This document shows, piece after piece, positions 1 through 24,990 of a DNA stretch of 64,000 bases. Both the position numbers and the translations under genes were made by a program. A model generated the notes under the pieces. It was not told where the DNA came from, ran no database searches, and worked only from the letters and a program-made list of their open reading frames with translations. The stretch is from Zonotrichia leucophrys gambelii. Taxonomy: Eukaryota; Chordata; Aves; Passeriformes; Passerellidae. The first letter of the stretch is position 1; each line of letters begins with the position of its first letter. The stretch lies in NCBI RefSeq assembly GCF_028769735.1, contig NC_088172.1, positions 69,774,631-69,838,630 of the forward strand. The letters are read 5' to 3'.

Positions 1-3000
1 CATGCAGTTAAGGTGACAAAAATACCCCAAAATAGATTTAGTTATGGAAGAGTTCACAGCAATGCACATATATAGAAGGTGCTGCACTTCTATATATGTT
101 CTTTACTCCTCAAGCCCTGTTTTTATGGATGTTTTTACTGATGCTGGGTATCTAAGCTTTCTAAAGATGATCTGGTCATAGCTTATCTATGCCTTTTTGC
201 TTAAGATGTACACATATATAAAGTGCTAATCTGACCACTAAAAGTGTGCATCATAAAGTGGATGAAAAAACCTGGTTTTTTTTCTCAGTGTAAGGAACAA
301 TTTGTTGAACAAGCCACACAGCTGAGCTGTTGAATTTTAAATAGTGTTCTGATCCAACTGCACACTCTATCTGCCAGACATATTATCACAGCAATACCAA
401 ACACCCTTGACTGTGAACAAAAGTATAGATGCTGCTTTAGTAGCAACCCTCTTTTCTCCTTTCTTCTAGCAGTAGGCCAGGTTGCTGAAAGAAAAGATAT
501 TTTTCAAACATAATCAACAGTTTATCTCCCTGTGAAAAGGGTGATAAAAGCTAATACGCTTCCTGAAAGGATTCCCAAGATGGACAGCTAAATTAATTTC
601 TGGTTCTCCAGATCACGTGGGCTTGTTTTGCATTGTTAATGTGAAGCCTGGCTGCAGAATAGAAATCACATTTGCACAATGTCTCTGAACATCAAGGCCT
701 CCTTCCCAGGGTACCTAAGTATGCATTGAATTTGCAAATGTGAGGCTAAATTTTAAAAAGGCATTTGCAAGTCCCAAAATCTGCAAGTTTTGCAGATGGT
801 TGAGAGGTTGCACTGCTTTCTTTATCATTTACTGAGCACTCTGTCCCTGGATGTGTTCTCACACATGGAGGTTTGATTGCAGGGGAAGAGGAAAGGAGAA
901 CATTTTCTGTAACTGTCCAAAGGGACATTTTCTGGACTTGTCCTACCTTTACATAGGTAGGTACCTCCTCACTCCCACAACAGGCAGCCAATTTAGATCC
1001 TTTTTTACACAAATACCTCCTCTGGTGTCTCTAGCCAAGAAGCAACAGAGCTAAAGACTGGATTGTTTCAGTCTCTGCTGTCAAAAAAAAAGCACAGTGT
1101 CTCAAGGAACAAACCTGACAGTCTGAAACTCCAGAAGCAGAGGAGAAGCAAGAGGAGAACCTGGGCAAGAGCTGCACAGAGGACAGAGGATTTTGGTGCT
1201 AAGAAGCTGTTTGGTAACTCATCAGGGAAGAACGTGGCATGACCTTACGTCAGAAGAGGGAAGAGCATAAAAATAGTTCATTACAGCATGGATTGGCCAG
1301 CATGGCATATATAAAGGGCAGTAGCTTCTGCTGTAGGAATTTAATGTGAAATAAAGTTGTTTCCAAGGAAAATAAGACTGCTGTTGAAAGGAACTATATC
1401 CAAAAGCATATATTCTAGAGTGGTTTTAAAGGTGAAATAGTTTCAGCTCTTGTGATTTCCTAAAAACTTATCCTTTACAAGAAAGACACTACTATTTTTT
1501 TTCCTAGAAAATCCAGTTGCCAACAACACAAGCTAAGTTTCAGATTTGCTGGAGAGCAGAAGCCAAGACGTCAGACATCCCTTCACTCTTAGTTACAATT
1601 GGACAAACAGTATCTTGTCTTCATTTTTCCAGACAACATTAGCTCCTACCTCTGAACTCATTTGGCTGCTGGCAGTTCATTTTAATTCAATGTATGTTGT
1701 ATATCAAACTGCACTTGTTTGGTATTTACTTTGTGCTGGTGACGCTCAGTCACTGACAAGTGACCTATGACAGCATGTGCAGCTGATCACTGCCACGTCT
1801 GTCAGGGGGAAAGGAGAGGTTTGGGTGGGAAATGTTCTTCTCAGATGAGAAGGAACAAGATATCCTTCACAGGGAAGGTTAATTTAGGATAGAAAAATAA
1901 ACTGCAACATAATACCTGAGAAATTCAAAAGAAACAAGGTGAAGGTAGAGCTATGTAGCCTATACAATGTGCATGTAAAATGTTGTCCAGCCTTGTAGTT
2001 TGTTTTGTTCTTATGGTCAGTTTTGACATTTACTTGAAACCAAATAAAACATGTACTAATAGATGTCATAGCAGATTTTTATCTCTTTGGTCAGTGCAAT
2101 GTCTCCACAAAATGAGTAAGTTCCTCCTGAGGGCTGTAAGAGGCGACTGTGCCAGTTTTCCCTGTGCCACTCCAGCTCCCTGTCCAGCACCATTCAGGAA
2201 AAATCTCAGTAGACGTAAGCACAGAAAAAATCAGGGAAAAAGGTCCTTGTTCATGATGCATTTGTGCAAGCAAAGAGGCAGTCAGGTGTTCTGAACTTTC
2301 AGTTTCTCTGCTGAATGAAACTGCATTTGCAGATTTTTCTCTACAGAAATGCCTCTGACCTTGGACTCTTTCCCGCAGAGCTGAATGGCAGATCAGTCTA
2401 GGGAGAAGTGCAGAGGATGGCATGGGTGCAAGAAGGAGAGAAATGAGCTCCTGTTTCCTCAATTCCCTGTCCTGTAGCTGTCAGGTACCACAAGCCCTGG
2501 CTGTCCCTGCCCAGGCACACAGGGCTCCTCCATGGTGCAGGACACAGAGTGCTGCTCTCCAGGTCCCCACAGTCCTGACCAGCCTTGGGTCCCTCAAAGC
2601 CAGGCCCACCTGCATGGCCTCAGCCCATCCCTATCCCTAGGGATGTGCCAATTGCCCAGCGCTAGGGCTGCCCTGGTGTACCCCAGTTGCTGCTCCTATC
2701 TAGAGGCCCATAGGGAGTTCCTTAGGGACCAAAACTGTTTCTCCATGGTCCTTGCAGCAGGAAAGAGTTTGTGCCTTGCTGTTTGATTCCCTGCTCCCAC
2801 CTATACCACTCCAGCCAGTAATCCTGCAGCAGGGAGGCTGCAGGAGCCAAAGCAGGGGGAGGGCCTCTGGCTCAGGCAGCTCCCGGCACAGCCTCCTCTG
2901 CACAGAGACCTTCGCGCTCTGCAGGAGCTGCCATGTTCCCTGTCTGAGAATGGTTCACAGCAGGGCCAGGAGACCTGCTCCTGTACAGTCATCCTGGGAC

Positions 3001-5061
3001 AGGCTTTTTTAGGAACTACATTTCTGGAAGTGAGCCCTTAGCCCAAGGTTTACCATCTGCCAGGAGGGGATTTATCATCTAACATGTCAGAGCACCAGCA
3101 GGCCTCTGGCTTTGTCTGCAGCTACTATGAAGATGTATAAGGACCACTTGTGGGAGAAGGATAGACAAGAAAAGCACAGCAAACATCAGGGACACAGCCC
3201 TGGCAGCCCTTCTTGCGCTGCTTGTGTGAAAGCTTTGCTGGGACAAGGAGCAGCATGGCTGGTACAACTGCAGCACAAGTGAAGAACCTCAGGCCAAATG
3301 TCACAGGAGTGGCTCTGTAGGGGGCTATGAGACACTCTGAGCAGGCAGCACAATAATGTCAGCTCAGATACTTGTTATCAAACAGCTTTTTGAGGCACTA
3401 CCATCATATCCCTGCTTGCTTTAGCGGTGCTGATATTTACCGTTAATATGGCATTAATATTAATCATTTACATGAATATTAAATACGTGAATTATTTATG
3501 TGTGGTTTACTTGAGGTATTCTGAATATACTTCAAATGAGCTTTAAGGCCCAAGGAAGGACTTGTGTGCACAAAACTTGACTCAATACATGACTAGTATT
3601 GCATCCAGTTGTCTAAATGCATTTCAAAAGAACTAGCCATTATATTTGCTATATTATATAAACCTAACACATCCATGCAGAGGAGCTAGTAGAAACTATG
3701 AGGCTTGTACTATTCTGGATTGTACTATTTTTATTTTTTTTTGCCTTTCTGCTATTTGATTCCTCGCTAATTTCCCACATGCTGTAAGATATGAAAGAAC
3801 TATGTTAAGGCAAAATCCTTTAGGTTAGACATAGCTTTAACAGTAAGGATAGTTGCTAGCTGCTTTCCTGAGAATGCTGTTCTGGGAGGTTTTTACCCTG
3901 GGGTTAAAAGCAGCAGTCAGGAAGGATATTATAGAGTTGATTCTGTTTGAAGGAAGGGAGACTGATTAGGCAGCTTCTGGGGCTCATTTCTTCTTCAATT
4001 GGTATAGGAAAGGGCTCAAACTTGGGTGTATGCCCTACATTTCAAATTAAAGATTCAGTTGTTGGTATTCACATGCAAGAGAAGAAAAGACAGGAACAAA
4101 CAATTGCAGGAGGAAATGAGATGCAGGCCTGCACCTCAAACCTTCCTCAAAGGCAAAAAGTCATAGCAATGTTCAGTTTTGGAAGGAGTTTTGCCTGGAC
4201 AATGAGTTGCTTATGACTACAGACAAGGGCATCATTCCCCTGAGTACACTCCATGAGAATATTCAGTCCTTTGGGTGAGTCTCATTCATTTACCAATATG
4301 TTAGGGCGATATAAACTAAAGTGAGTATCAGTCTCTTATTTGGCAAGGTCATTTGAGCCAAGATGTTTTTCTAAAGCATTTTATGATCTGATAATGCTGC
4401 TATCCCGCTATTCCAAGTGAAGAGCTTCCAGCAGAGCTGGGAGCATGCTGGTAATGCCTGTGGTTCTGAGAAGCTGGGTGTATGAGAGCCTGAGGCAGGA
4501 AAGCAGCTGCTGGGTGGGCGCCAGAGCCCAGTCTGGTGGATGCCAGCAGGACACAAAGTCTCCCTCGTCAGCTGCAGAACTGGCAGAGGCCAGGGATCAA
4601 GCCTAAACAAGTCTGACTTGCATCTCTCAGCATAGCTGGGGGGCACCCCAGCTGAAAACAACAGAGCTGTCAAGGTGAGGTAACTCCAGAAGTCTCAATT
4701 ATGTTGTGAAAAGCAGGGGCAAACCAACTGTGCTTGGTGTGCCCCTGGGGCAGAGGAAGCTGTCACTTGAATGAAATGATGTTGCTTGCAGGCTCATGCA
4801 GGAGATGTCTTGAGAAAGGAGATTGCTGTGTGTTCCCAGAGTGATTTGGAAAAGATTTTTCTTTCTTTGAAGCGAGTTATTCTGATCAGTCAGTCTTCCT
4901 GGGGCAAAGATTCAGTGTGCTGTACTTTTCCCAAAGGAAACCAAAGTGCTCTTTGAGTGACCCACAGATCCAGAGCACAGAGCTGCAGCCTGCCAGCTGA
5001 GCAGGACATGTAGATATAGCCAAGACAGCTAATGGGCACAGTGCAGTGGGAATGTGAGCAT

Positions 5062-5140
5062 TTCAAGAGTCACAGCATATTCTGACTAAGAAGGGACTCA
5101 CAAGGTTCATCAATCCCAACTCTTAAGTGAACGAGTCTGC
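5062..5140 (-). mobile_element. CR1 LINE 3'-end fragment
   Basis: The plus strand reads like the reverse complement of a CR1 3' terminus: a 'tcacagcatattctga' start, then an 'agggactcacaaggttcatc' type stretch and 'ccaactcttaagtgaa'. These are the usual opening words of inverted avian CR1 copies. The fragment is short and diverged, so its edges are approximate. Confidence 0.55.
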
Positions 5141-5299
5141 AGTTCTGGAAATGTGTTTCTTCTCTTCATGTCTGTAAGCTCAGTGTATCATGGAGAAGGA
5201 AGACAGAAGGTGCAAAAGCCATCCAACAGAGAAAGAAGCTTTATTGGTAATGGCTTATGGAGAGTTGCTCTATAGCTGTGCTGAGGAATTCTAATTTAC

Positions 5300-5695
5300 A
5301 GAAATTCACAGAATGAGAAGAAAAGGCAATGAAAAGGATTCTTGAGTTCAACCATCATGATGTAAGAACATGTATAGATCTAAAATGTCTGTCAGATGTT
5401 TATCAAACCTGTTTCTGAAGTTTCTAGTCATGAAGATCCAAAAAAACTCCCCAGGCAAAATTTCAAGTCTTACCTGAGCCTCCTTTTCTCCCAGCTAAAC
5501 ACCCCCAGCTCCCTCAGTCACTCACTCTTCACAGGAGTTGTGTCCCAGACCCTTCACCATCTCCATTGCCCTCCTCTGGACTTGTTCCAGGGCCTCAATG
5601 GCCTTCTTGCAGTGAGGGGCCCAGACCTGGGCACAGCACTTGAGGTGGGACCTCACAGTGCAGAGTACAGGGTGATGAAAACTTACCCAAGGCCT
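5300..5695 (-). mobile_element. CR1 LINE fragment, including end of ORF2
   Basis: On the plus strand this begins with 'attcacagaatgag' (inverted CR1 terminal motif). It then runs through CR1-typical text around 5475-5680, such as 'ctgagcctccttttctccca' and 'cattgccctcctctggactt'. Translation of the minus strand (about 5522-5755) gives the familiar C-terminal reverse-transcriptase words CAQVWAPHCKK, IEALEQVQRRA and VKGLGH, seen at the end of CR1 ORF2. The copy is 5'-truncated and has lost coding capacity, so it is a dead insertion. Confidence 0.85.
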
Positions 5696-8440
5696 GTCTA
5701 AAAGCCCTGTGGTCCCACTGACAGCACTGAGTGAGGCAGTAGCTGGAAGTAGCACCGTGATTAAATATCAAATCCTCTGCTCAACTCTTACAGAAAACAC
5801 ACACTGCAAGCCAGTGCAGCAGAGCTGCATGATGCTCTCTAAAAAAAGTATAGGATGTGCAAGCATGTGCAAATCTTTCTTTCTTCAAGCTGAAAGCCTA
5901 AAGAAAGTATTTTATCATTTGATACTGGACAGTCACATTCTTTTTTTTTTTTTTTTGTATCTTTTCATTACTGTTCAGGTCTTTATCTGTGTTTTTCCAA
6001 ATTAATTTTTAAAACCTTATGTTGAACTTATTCTCACTTAATCTCACTTATTTGTTCTATCAACATTTATTTTCTTTTCAATCTAGTAATTTCTTGTCCT
6101 TCTAATTTTCCTAATTTTCATTAAATCTGTGCTATTTTCTCACAAAATTGTGCGCTTTTCTCTGCTCCAAAGAGACTATTTTTCACTGCAACATAACCTT
6201 TATTATGTTTTTGAGTACCTTACAGTGATAATATTGCATTTGGCTTTTTTCCCATTGCTCTTTCTCATTCTGTTTTTAATCTGTATTTCACACTTGCATG
6301 CTGTCTTTCCTACACAGAGTATTGCATTGAGGAAATAAAGCTTTTTACCCTATTTATATTAGTTCAAACCAATCAATTTGAAACCTGTTATATTAAGGTA
6401 GGAAGGAAAAGGGGAAACTGAGAAAGAAAAGCAAAGCATAATTGCGAACAACAAATTTCCTTATAAGCTTTGAGCTGCAATATGAGCTAGCTTGTGGACA
6501 AACATCACCTGACAACGTATCCTGAGTGTGGTCTGACACTTTTTCCATGCTGGGGATTTGATGTCACTCACTTTTTCCAAAAGCTATCGTCTGCTGCACC
6601 CCTCTGGACATTGCCAGCACAGCATGTTCTCCAGAAAATCTCACAGCCTGAAGTGGGATTGCAGCATAGTTTTCATCAGCAAATATGTGATTTTACTTGT
6701 TGCTATTAGAACATGGGCATTAAAATTTCTCTGCTTTTCATTGTTCTAAGATTTAAATTAACTCCAAGAGAAAAGTCGCTTCCATGCTTCTTGCAAGCAG
6801 ATCTAGAGTGGTTTCAGACTTCTGCATCTGTAGTCTATGGTATTTGCTACCTGAGGACAGAGCAGGTAGTGCTGTCAGTGACAGAAAAAGCAAGGCTTGG
6901 CTCCCCATAGTTCACATCCCTGCTCATCATGTCCCACTGCATCTCTCGGTAACCCCACTTCTCTGTGTATTAAACTGGGGAATCTTCAGGTCCTGCATGC
7001 CCTTCTACCCACCTCCCCCAAATGGTCCCCTAGTCCTGCTTCCTCCCACTCATGTCCCCATAATATCTCTGTGAGTTGTTCCTGGCTTCCATGGGGACAG
7101 CCTGCCTCTCCCACAGCCATGTGGCCCCAGGATTCACCTGTGCATGTGCTGACATGCTGCTTGGAGGGTACAGACTGGCTGGCTGGCCAAGCAGAAATCA
7201 GTGGTGATTGTTTCCACCATGAGTGTCTTCATAGAAATTTTGGGTTCTTTTCTCTGTTTAACCACCGATTTTCTGAAGCCTTGTAGGAACATCCCTGTAG
7301 GAATATTCGTCTTTCAGGTGTGATGCTGGTTGAATGATATGCTCAAATCCTGTCTGTATAGGTTGGGATGCAGATGAGCTGTGGATGTGTTGGCATATAG
7401 ACAGAGCTCACCACAAAACAGTTAGTTAGGACCAAAGACTTGTTCTCCTGCTAGTGTCACTCCTGCCTGTTGTCACTACAGGTTACACATTGGCTAAGAG
7501 CCCTCTGCAGTGTGACAAAGCTGAGGCAAAAAGCCCACAAAAAGGCCACTCCCCCACTGCCCCCTCAGCAGCCCAGGGTGCATGTCCCAGCTGTGCCCTG
7601 GAGCCATGTACCTTTTGGCGACTGCCTTTACCCCAGGTGTCTCCCAGCACAGAGGGGAATATGCAGGGCTCCCACCTTCCTCCCAGCTGTGTTCCCATCT
7701 GCTCTCCCAATCCCAGCTAAAGGCTACCCTGACTGGCCGGGCAGGCCAGTGCAAACTCCTGAAGGCACTATGGCTGCAATGCTTCCTTGCCTTAGCTGAG
7801 CCCCATGGGGCTGGCAGATGTGACAGATGTTGCTGAAATGCATGGGGCACCCTGCACACACCCTGAGGTCTGGGCAGACTTGAGATATCAGCATCTTTGC
7901 CTGGAGGCCAAAGGCACATCATACACTGAACCAAAGTGAGTGGGGCCTCCCAAGTCATGAACAACAAAAACTAAACCAGAAACAGAAAAGGGCTGAGGGA
8001 AGTATTTTTTTTCCTCCAGAAAGGGCATGGGAGGGTGTTAAAAAAGCAATTCTAATAAGGAGTTAGCATTCTCAGGGTCTGTTTTGGGGGTCTGACTTAC
8101 ACAGGAGCATAAATCAGCAGCAGTTTCAATCTGAAGCAGTCCAAGTCTCTGACTGGAAATACAATTGGAACCTAAAGCTGAATACCCAGGACTATATCGA
8201 ATTAGGTGTGTGGATTGTGTCTTGTTCCCATACTTTCCACCACTATGATCCTCATCTTTACCTTAACAAAGTGATGTCAAGCAATCTGAGAAAAAAAAAA
8301 AACAAAAACATGTCCCACAAAAGAAGAAAGTGCCTTCACATTTCCCAGTATCCAATAGAAATTATTGAGCCTGATTTGGTAATCCATCCAATTCAAGGTT
8401 GTTTTCATAGCTACACCATGGCAGGGGGGGCACAGCACAG

Positions 8441-8555
8441 GAGAATGATTAACTTAATCCTCCTGCCTTGTTTGTTTGATTCTGCCTCACTGCAGTGCGA
8501 GTCAATAAAACTTTGTGCACCAACACAATTTCCAGCACCCGCCATCTGGGCCAAA
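8441..8555 (+). promoter_or_regulatory. Putative liver-type promoter with HNF1-like site
   Basis: At 8441-8453 the sequence gagaatgattaac matches the HNF1 consensus GTTAATNATTAAC at all but two positions, about 100 bp before the start codon at 8556. A TATA-like aataaaa lies near 8504-8510. Human PLG is a liver gene with HNF1-dependent expression, so the arrangement fits. Transcription start and activity are inferred. Confidence 0.4.
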
Positions 8556-21072
<12,517 letters not shown>

Positions 21073-21128
21073 CCATCACCTCCTGTAGTGCCTATGGTAA
21101 ATAGCAACCTATCAAAATTATTCTTGAG

Positions 21129-21703
21129 TCTCATGGTTTAACCACAGCCAGAAACTAAGTACCGTGCAGCTGCTCACTCATTCCCCCATCCCTTCTTAAT
21201 GGGAAGGAGAGTTTTTTAAAAAGTAAGATTCATGAGATAAGAATGGTTTAATAATTGAAACAAAATTATGTACAATTACTATAATAATAATAGCAGCAAT
21301 AATAATAGTAATAATTGTCATGAAAACACAAGAGATAGACAAAACCCAAGGAACAAAAGTGATGCACAATACAATTGCTGACCAATGCCCAGCCTGTCCC
21401 TGAGCAGCAATTAGTGGCTCCATCCAGTGCATGTAATGCTTAAGCGTGTTGTTCTATGGGATGGAACATCCCTGTGCCCAGGCCAGGTCAGCTGTCCTGG
21501 CCAGGCTTCTGCCCAGCTTCTTGTGCACCTCCTCACTGGCAGAGAAGGGGAAACTGAAAAGTCCTTGAGTTAGAGTAAGCACTACTTAGTAACAACCAAA
21601 ATATCAGTGTGTTGTAATTGTTATTCTGATATTAAACCTAAAACACGGCACTCTACCAGCTACTAAGAAGAAAATTAACTCTATCTAAGCCAAAGCCAGG
21701 ACA
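21129..21703 (-). mobile_element. Avian ERV solo LTR, antisense to the gene
   Basis: The block has the text of a widespread avian endogenous retrovirus LTR in reverse orientation. It opens 'tggtttaaccacagccag', carries 'gataagaatggtttaata', an (ATA)n-rich stretch and 'gtgatgcacaatacaattgc', then 'agtaagcactacttagtaac' and ends 'gccaggaca'. No internal retroviral coding sequence flanks it, so it is a solo LTR. It starts about 57 bp after the in-frame stop at 21072. I could not identify a clean target-site duplication. The family name is not assigned. Confidence 0.75.
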
Positions 21704-23101
21704 CTGACTAGGCTTGCAATGTAACAATTACATCCCTCCTGCAGCTCTCTGATCTGTACTGCTGCATTTTGCAGCAAGCGCTTTGTATATCTCCTGTAGC
21801 CGATGTCCTTTTACAGTGCATTCTGAAGGAATTCACCTTTTTCATTTAGGTGAACAAGAGGAAAAAAGACTTTTCTCTAGCTGTGTGCTACTGAAATATG
21901 TGACTCTTATTGTCATAAGAATTTTGCTTGTGTTGTGCTTTAGGGTGACCTTAGCTTGTATTGTTCAAAGGCAGATTTGTTTTGCAAAATTAGATAAATG
22001 AAGTTTTGCTCTGTCCTGTTTTGTTACTTCCTTAATTAACAGCTCACATTGGTCAAAGGTGGCAGGGTTGAACAAAAGGCACATTTCTAAATTTAGTTGA
22101 GTGCTCTTCTTACATGTAGCAGAAAAGAAGTACCTGTAGCAAAGTCCTTGTTAGCAAAAGTTGCTCCTTCAGTCTAATGGGCGGCTGAAATATGCTTCTC
22201 TCATGAAAGTGCTTACTGATACCAATTTAGCAAAAATCTTGAAGTCTTTCCTGATATTTACAATAGGTTACAGAAAATGCTTAGCCTAAAGTTCTTTGAT
22301 ATCAATATATAATCACCCTGGATTTATGAATGGAAGTGTTTAAAATCATTAATTTTGTGGTGAACTTACTTCGGGAAGCATAGATAACTCTGGGTAAGAA
22401 TAATGTAACTTTGACTATAAGCAGGTAAATGCATATAATTTGGACTTTCAAGGCTCAGAAATAGTTTCAGAAGCTCAATGTTTCCGCATGAAGCCTAAGG
22501 ACTGAGGTATACACAGCATTTTTTCCTTAACTCACACAGTCAACCAGAAAAGCAGGAAAATTGTGTGAGGTAATACCTTACTCATATTAGCCCAATGTTG
22601 TGAATATCCCACTCACCTGAAGCAAAGCTTGTAATATACTGAATATACTGTATATATACTGTAATATACTGACTTCGAGACTGTGGGCAGTGTGTTCATT
22701 GGTAGAGTCAAAAATCATCAGACACAGATATTCATATCCTGCTATGCCTGCATTTCAAGGAATTTAAAGCATTCAAACAGTTAAATTATTTGTCCAAATG
22801 AAAGTTTCATTTTTGTGTGTGTAATTGATGTCACAGTGATCTGGGGATGAACTCACACCCATGACTGATGGATCTTCAGACCAAGAGCATGGCCTGGATG
22901 CTTAGAGACAAGGGGTTTTTCACTCCCAATTATTTTATTCCAGCAGGTCTAATAAAACACTTTCTCTCTCTGCAGTCCTGGTGTCAGTCACATTTTAAAG
23001 CCTTTGGAGCTACAATATTATTCCTGCCAGTGTTTTGCTGTTTGCATGCCTAGTGTCCCCATTACTAGAGAAGTTACTTCATATTTTCTTTTCCTCCCTA
23101 G

Positions 23102-23232
23102 GCTGAAGTTGGAGGATCTCTGGTCTGCCAAGAGAAGAAATTTGTCCAGTATGGAGTCACCCCTTGGGGACTGGGCTGTACACAGCCATCAAAGCCGGGT
23201 TTTGCCCAAATTCCTGGTTTCGTTTCTTGAAT
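23102..23232 (+). pseudogene. Decayed last protease exon of plasminogen
   Basis: After a good acceptor (tttcctccctag, ending at 23101) the phase-0 translation aligns with the final exon of plasminogen. The active-site segment GDSGGPLVC appears as AEVGGSLVC, so the catalytic Ser position is Val and the preceding Asp is Glu. VTSWGLGC appears as VTPWGLGC, and KPG follows. A TGA then stands where plasminogen has the Trp of FVTW, with residual similarity beyond it. Joining kringle-4 exon 11 (phase 1) directly to this exon gives an immediate stop (g|gc tga). It is therefore at most 3' untranslated sequence in the present gene. Confidence 0.75.
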
Positions 23233-23369
23233 CAAGAATGTGGTAGCTTCCCACTGAATCTGGATGCAGGCTAATTTTTCTGGAAAGCAGTCCCTGTGTC
23301 AGAAACAATATTCCAAGTATGGTTTTATGACTGGTTTTAAAAAGTATGTAATAATTCAAAGGAATCCTC

Positions 23370-23375
23370 AATAAA
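23370..23375 (+). promoter_or_regulatory. Poly(A) signal AATAAA of the plasminogen-like gene
   Basis: A canonical AATAAA lies about 140 bp after the remnant last exon, where a plasminogen 3' UTR would end. It may still serve the truncated transcript. The assignment rests on position only. Confidence 0.45.
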
Positions 23376-24028
23376 TACCACTACTGGCTGAGTGTAAGCA
23401 GCTATTGCAAAGCAGTAGCCAAGCTGAGCAATTGTTACTGTCTGTCAGAGTGTCCCTGTTGTACCTGTGTGATTCAACATGGTTGCATGTGACAGCAGCT
23501 GTAAGGCTCCTACTTCACCCTGTTACACCCCAAATACTTAATCCAGGAATTAAATTGAAGGTTCCTTTACACTAGTGGGTACAAAGAGAAATCCCAACCA
23601 GATACTCTCAAGAGGTGAAAAATCACACAAGAGCTTATTGGCAAAAACATAGAAAATAAAGGGACTTTGGCAAAAGGATTAGATATGACACCATATTCAC
23701 CTATCATAGCATTACTTAGCATTAATTTAGTACTTAGCATTTACTTAGCCCATTTCACCTAGAAACCTTTAAACCTATGAGATCTTACATTACCCACAAG
23801 TTCCATGAAAAGAAAATTAGGATAAAAAAGAGAGACAGAGAAAGACAGAAAGAAAGGAGAGATTTAGAAGAACACACATAGAGTTACCACCTCCTTGGAT
23901 TCCATTGTGGGTGAGACAGGAGCTCCAGGAAGCTGGCAGGGTCCAGACCATGTGCTGGCCCTGTGCTCCATCTATTAAGCCTCCATGGATCTTTCCCCTA
24001 AGGAGACACTTCCAGTCACTTGGCCATT

Positions 24029-24570
24029 CAGGGGCTGGGTTAGCACCACCCCTCCATGTCAGAGATTGATTGATTGACAGCTCTGCCAGGGCTGAGGGGG
24101 GCTGGGGGCAGGGCAGGGCACCACCTCACCTAGCAGCACACAAGCAAGCATTTCAAGCACCCCAAAAAGTGGCTGAGGACACTAAACTCACCCAGCCTCT
24201 GACATCAACCAGGACCAAGGCACTGGGACCCTTCCTCTTTCGGTCTCATCAGGGTCCCATCTAGAGGCAGAGTAGAAAGGAAAGCATATTGAAACTCATA
24301 TAATGGGCAATTGCTATACCAGTAAAACCTAATTAACATCTTTTTATGCAGTTCTTTTCCCCCCACCATCTCATGAATCCAAAAATCACAGGACAATCAG
24401 GCTCCAGGGGATGAGTTCATGCAGCACTCTTTTAGCACCTAAAGAAATCCAGCAGATCATCTGTGATTCCCTGTGCTCCTGGAGGCATCACCTTCCTACT
24501 TTGAGGCTTAGCATTCTCTAACATTAGATAATTCATACATCTATTTGTGATACTTGTTGGACTTGTAGCC
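24029..24570 (+). repeat. Tandem duplication, copy 1
   Basis: The copy begins 'ggggctgggttagca' and contains 'gattgattgattgacagctc', 'cacaggacaatcaggctc' and 'catctgtgattccctgtg'. It ends near 'gatacttgttggacttgtag'. The same ordered words recur about 960 bp downstream at 24991-25535, with scattered substitutions and small indels, roughly four of five bases matching by eye. Homology beyond the first 540 bp is weak. The repeat family is not recognised. Confidence 0.75.
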
Positions 24571-24990
24571 GAGTTCCAAAACAAGCTGGGCAAATTCAAT
24601 TTAGGCCCCCTTGCCTTTTGGTCTCCACAAACTTACATGTCCAGCTATCCCTACAACAAACAAATACACATGTCCCAGATCACCACCCTTATCCCTCCCA
24701 CCAAGCAGGTTTCAGGGAGATTCCCAGAACCTGTACTAAGGGAGAGAGAAAAGGTCAGTGGACATCATGGGAAATGACATTCAGTACAATTCTACTACTA
24801 AAATGATCTGGATTGCCTCAGTGGTGAGAGTTAAAGAGAAAATAAAACTCATTCATGCCAACCTCCTCAGCATGTCATTTTCAGGGTCATGATTTCAGAC
24901 CATAAGCCTTTTCAACTTAACCAATCCCTTCAGTTGTTCTCCAACTTAAATCTTTCTTTTAATCCTTCCCTGTCTACAGCTGGAAAGAAT

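Larger units (their letters stand above)
1..8440. other. Intergenic region upstream of the plasminogen-like gene
   Basis: I find no convincing gene here. Open frames are short (under about 130 codons), overlap each other on both strands and show no recognisable domain or splice structure. The stretch is AT-rich with moderately GC-rich patches around 2400-3000 and 6900-7950. It holds two CR1 LINE fragments near 5.1 and 5.5 kb, a possible LTR remnant near 1.2-1.4 kb and a poly-T tract near 5941. Distal regulatory elements or untranslated exons cannot be excluded from sequence alone. Confidence 0.6.

Noticed and set aside
5522..5755. Minus-strand 77-codon frame as a gene
   Set aside because: It is the decayed end of CR1 ORF2, part of a LINE fragment.
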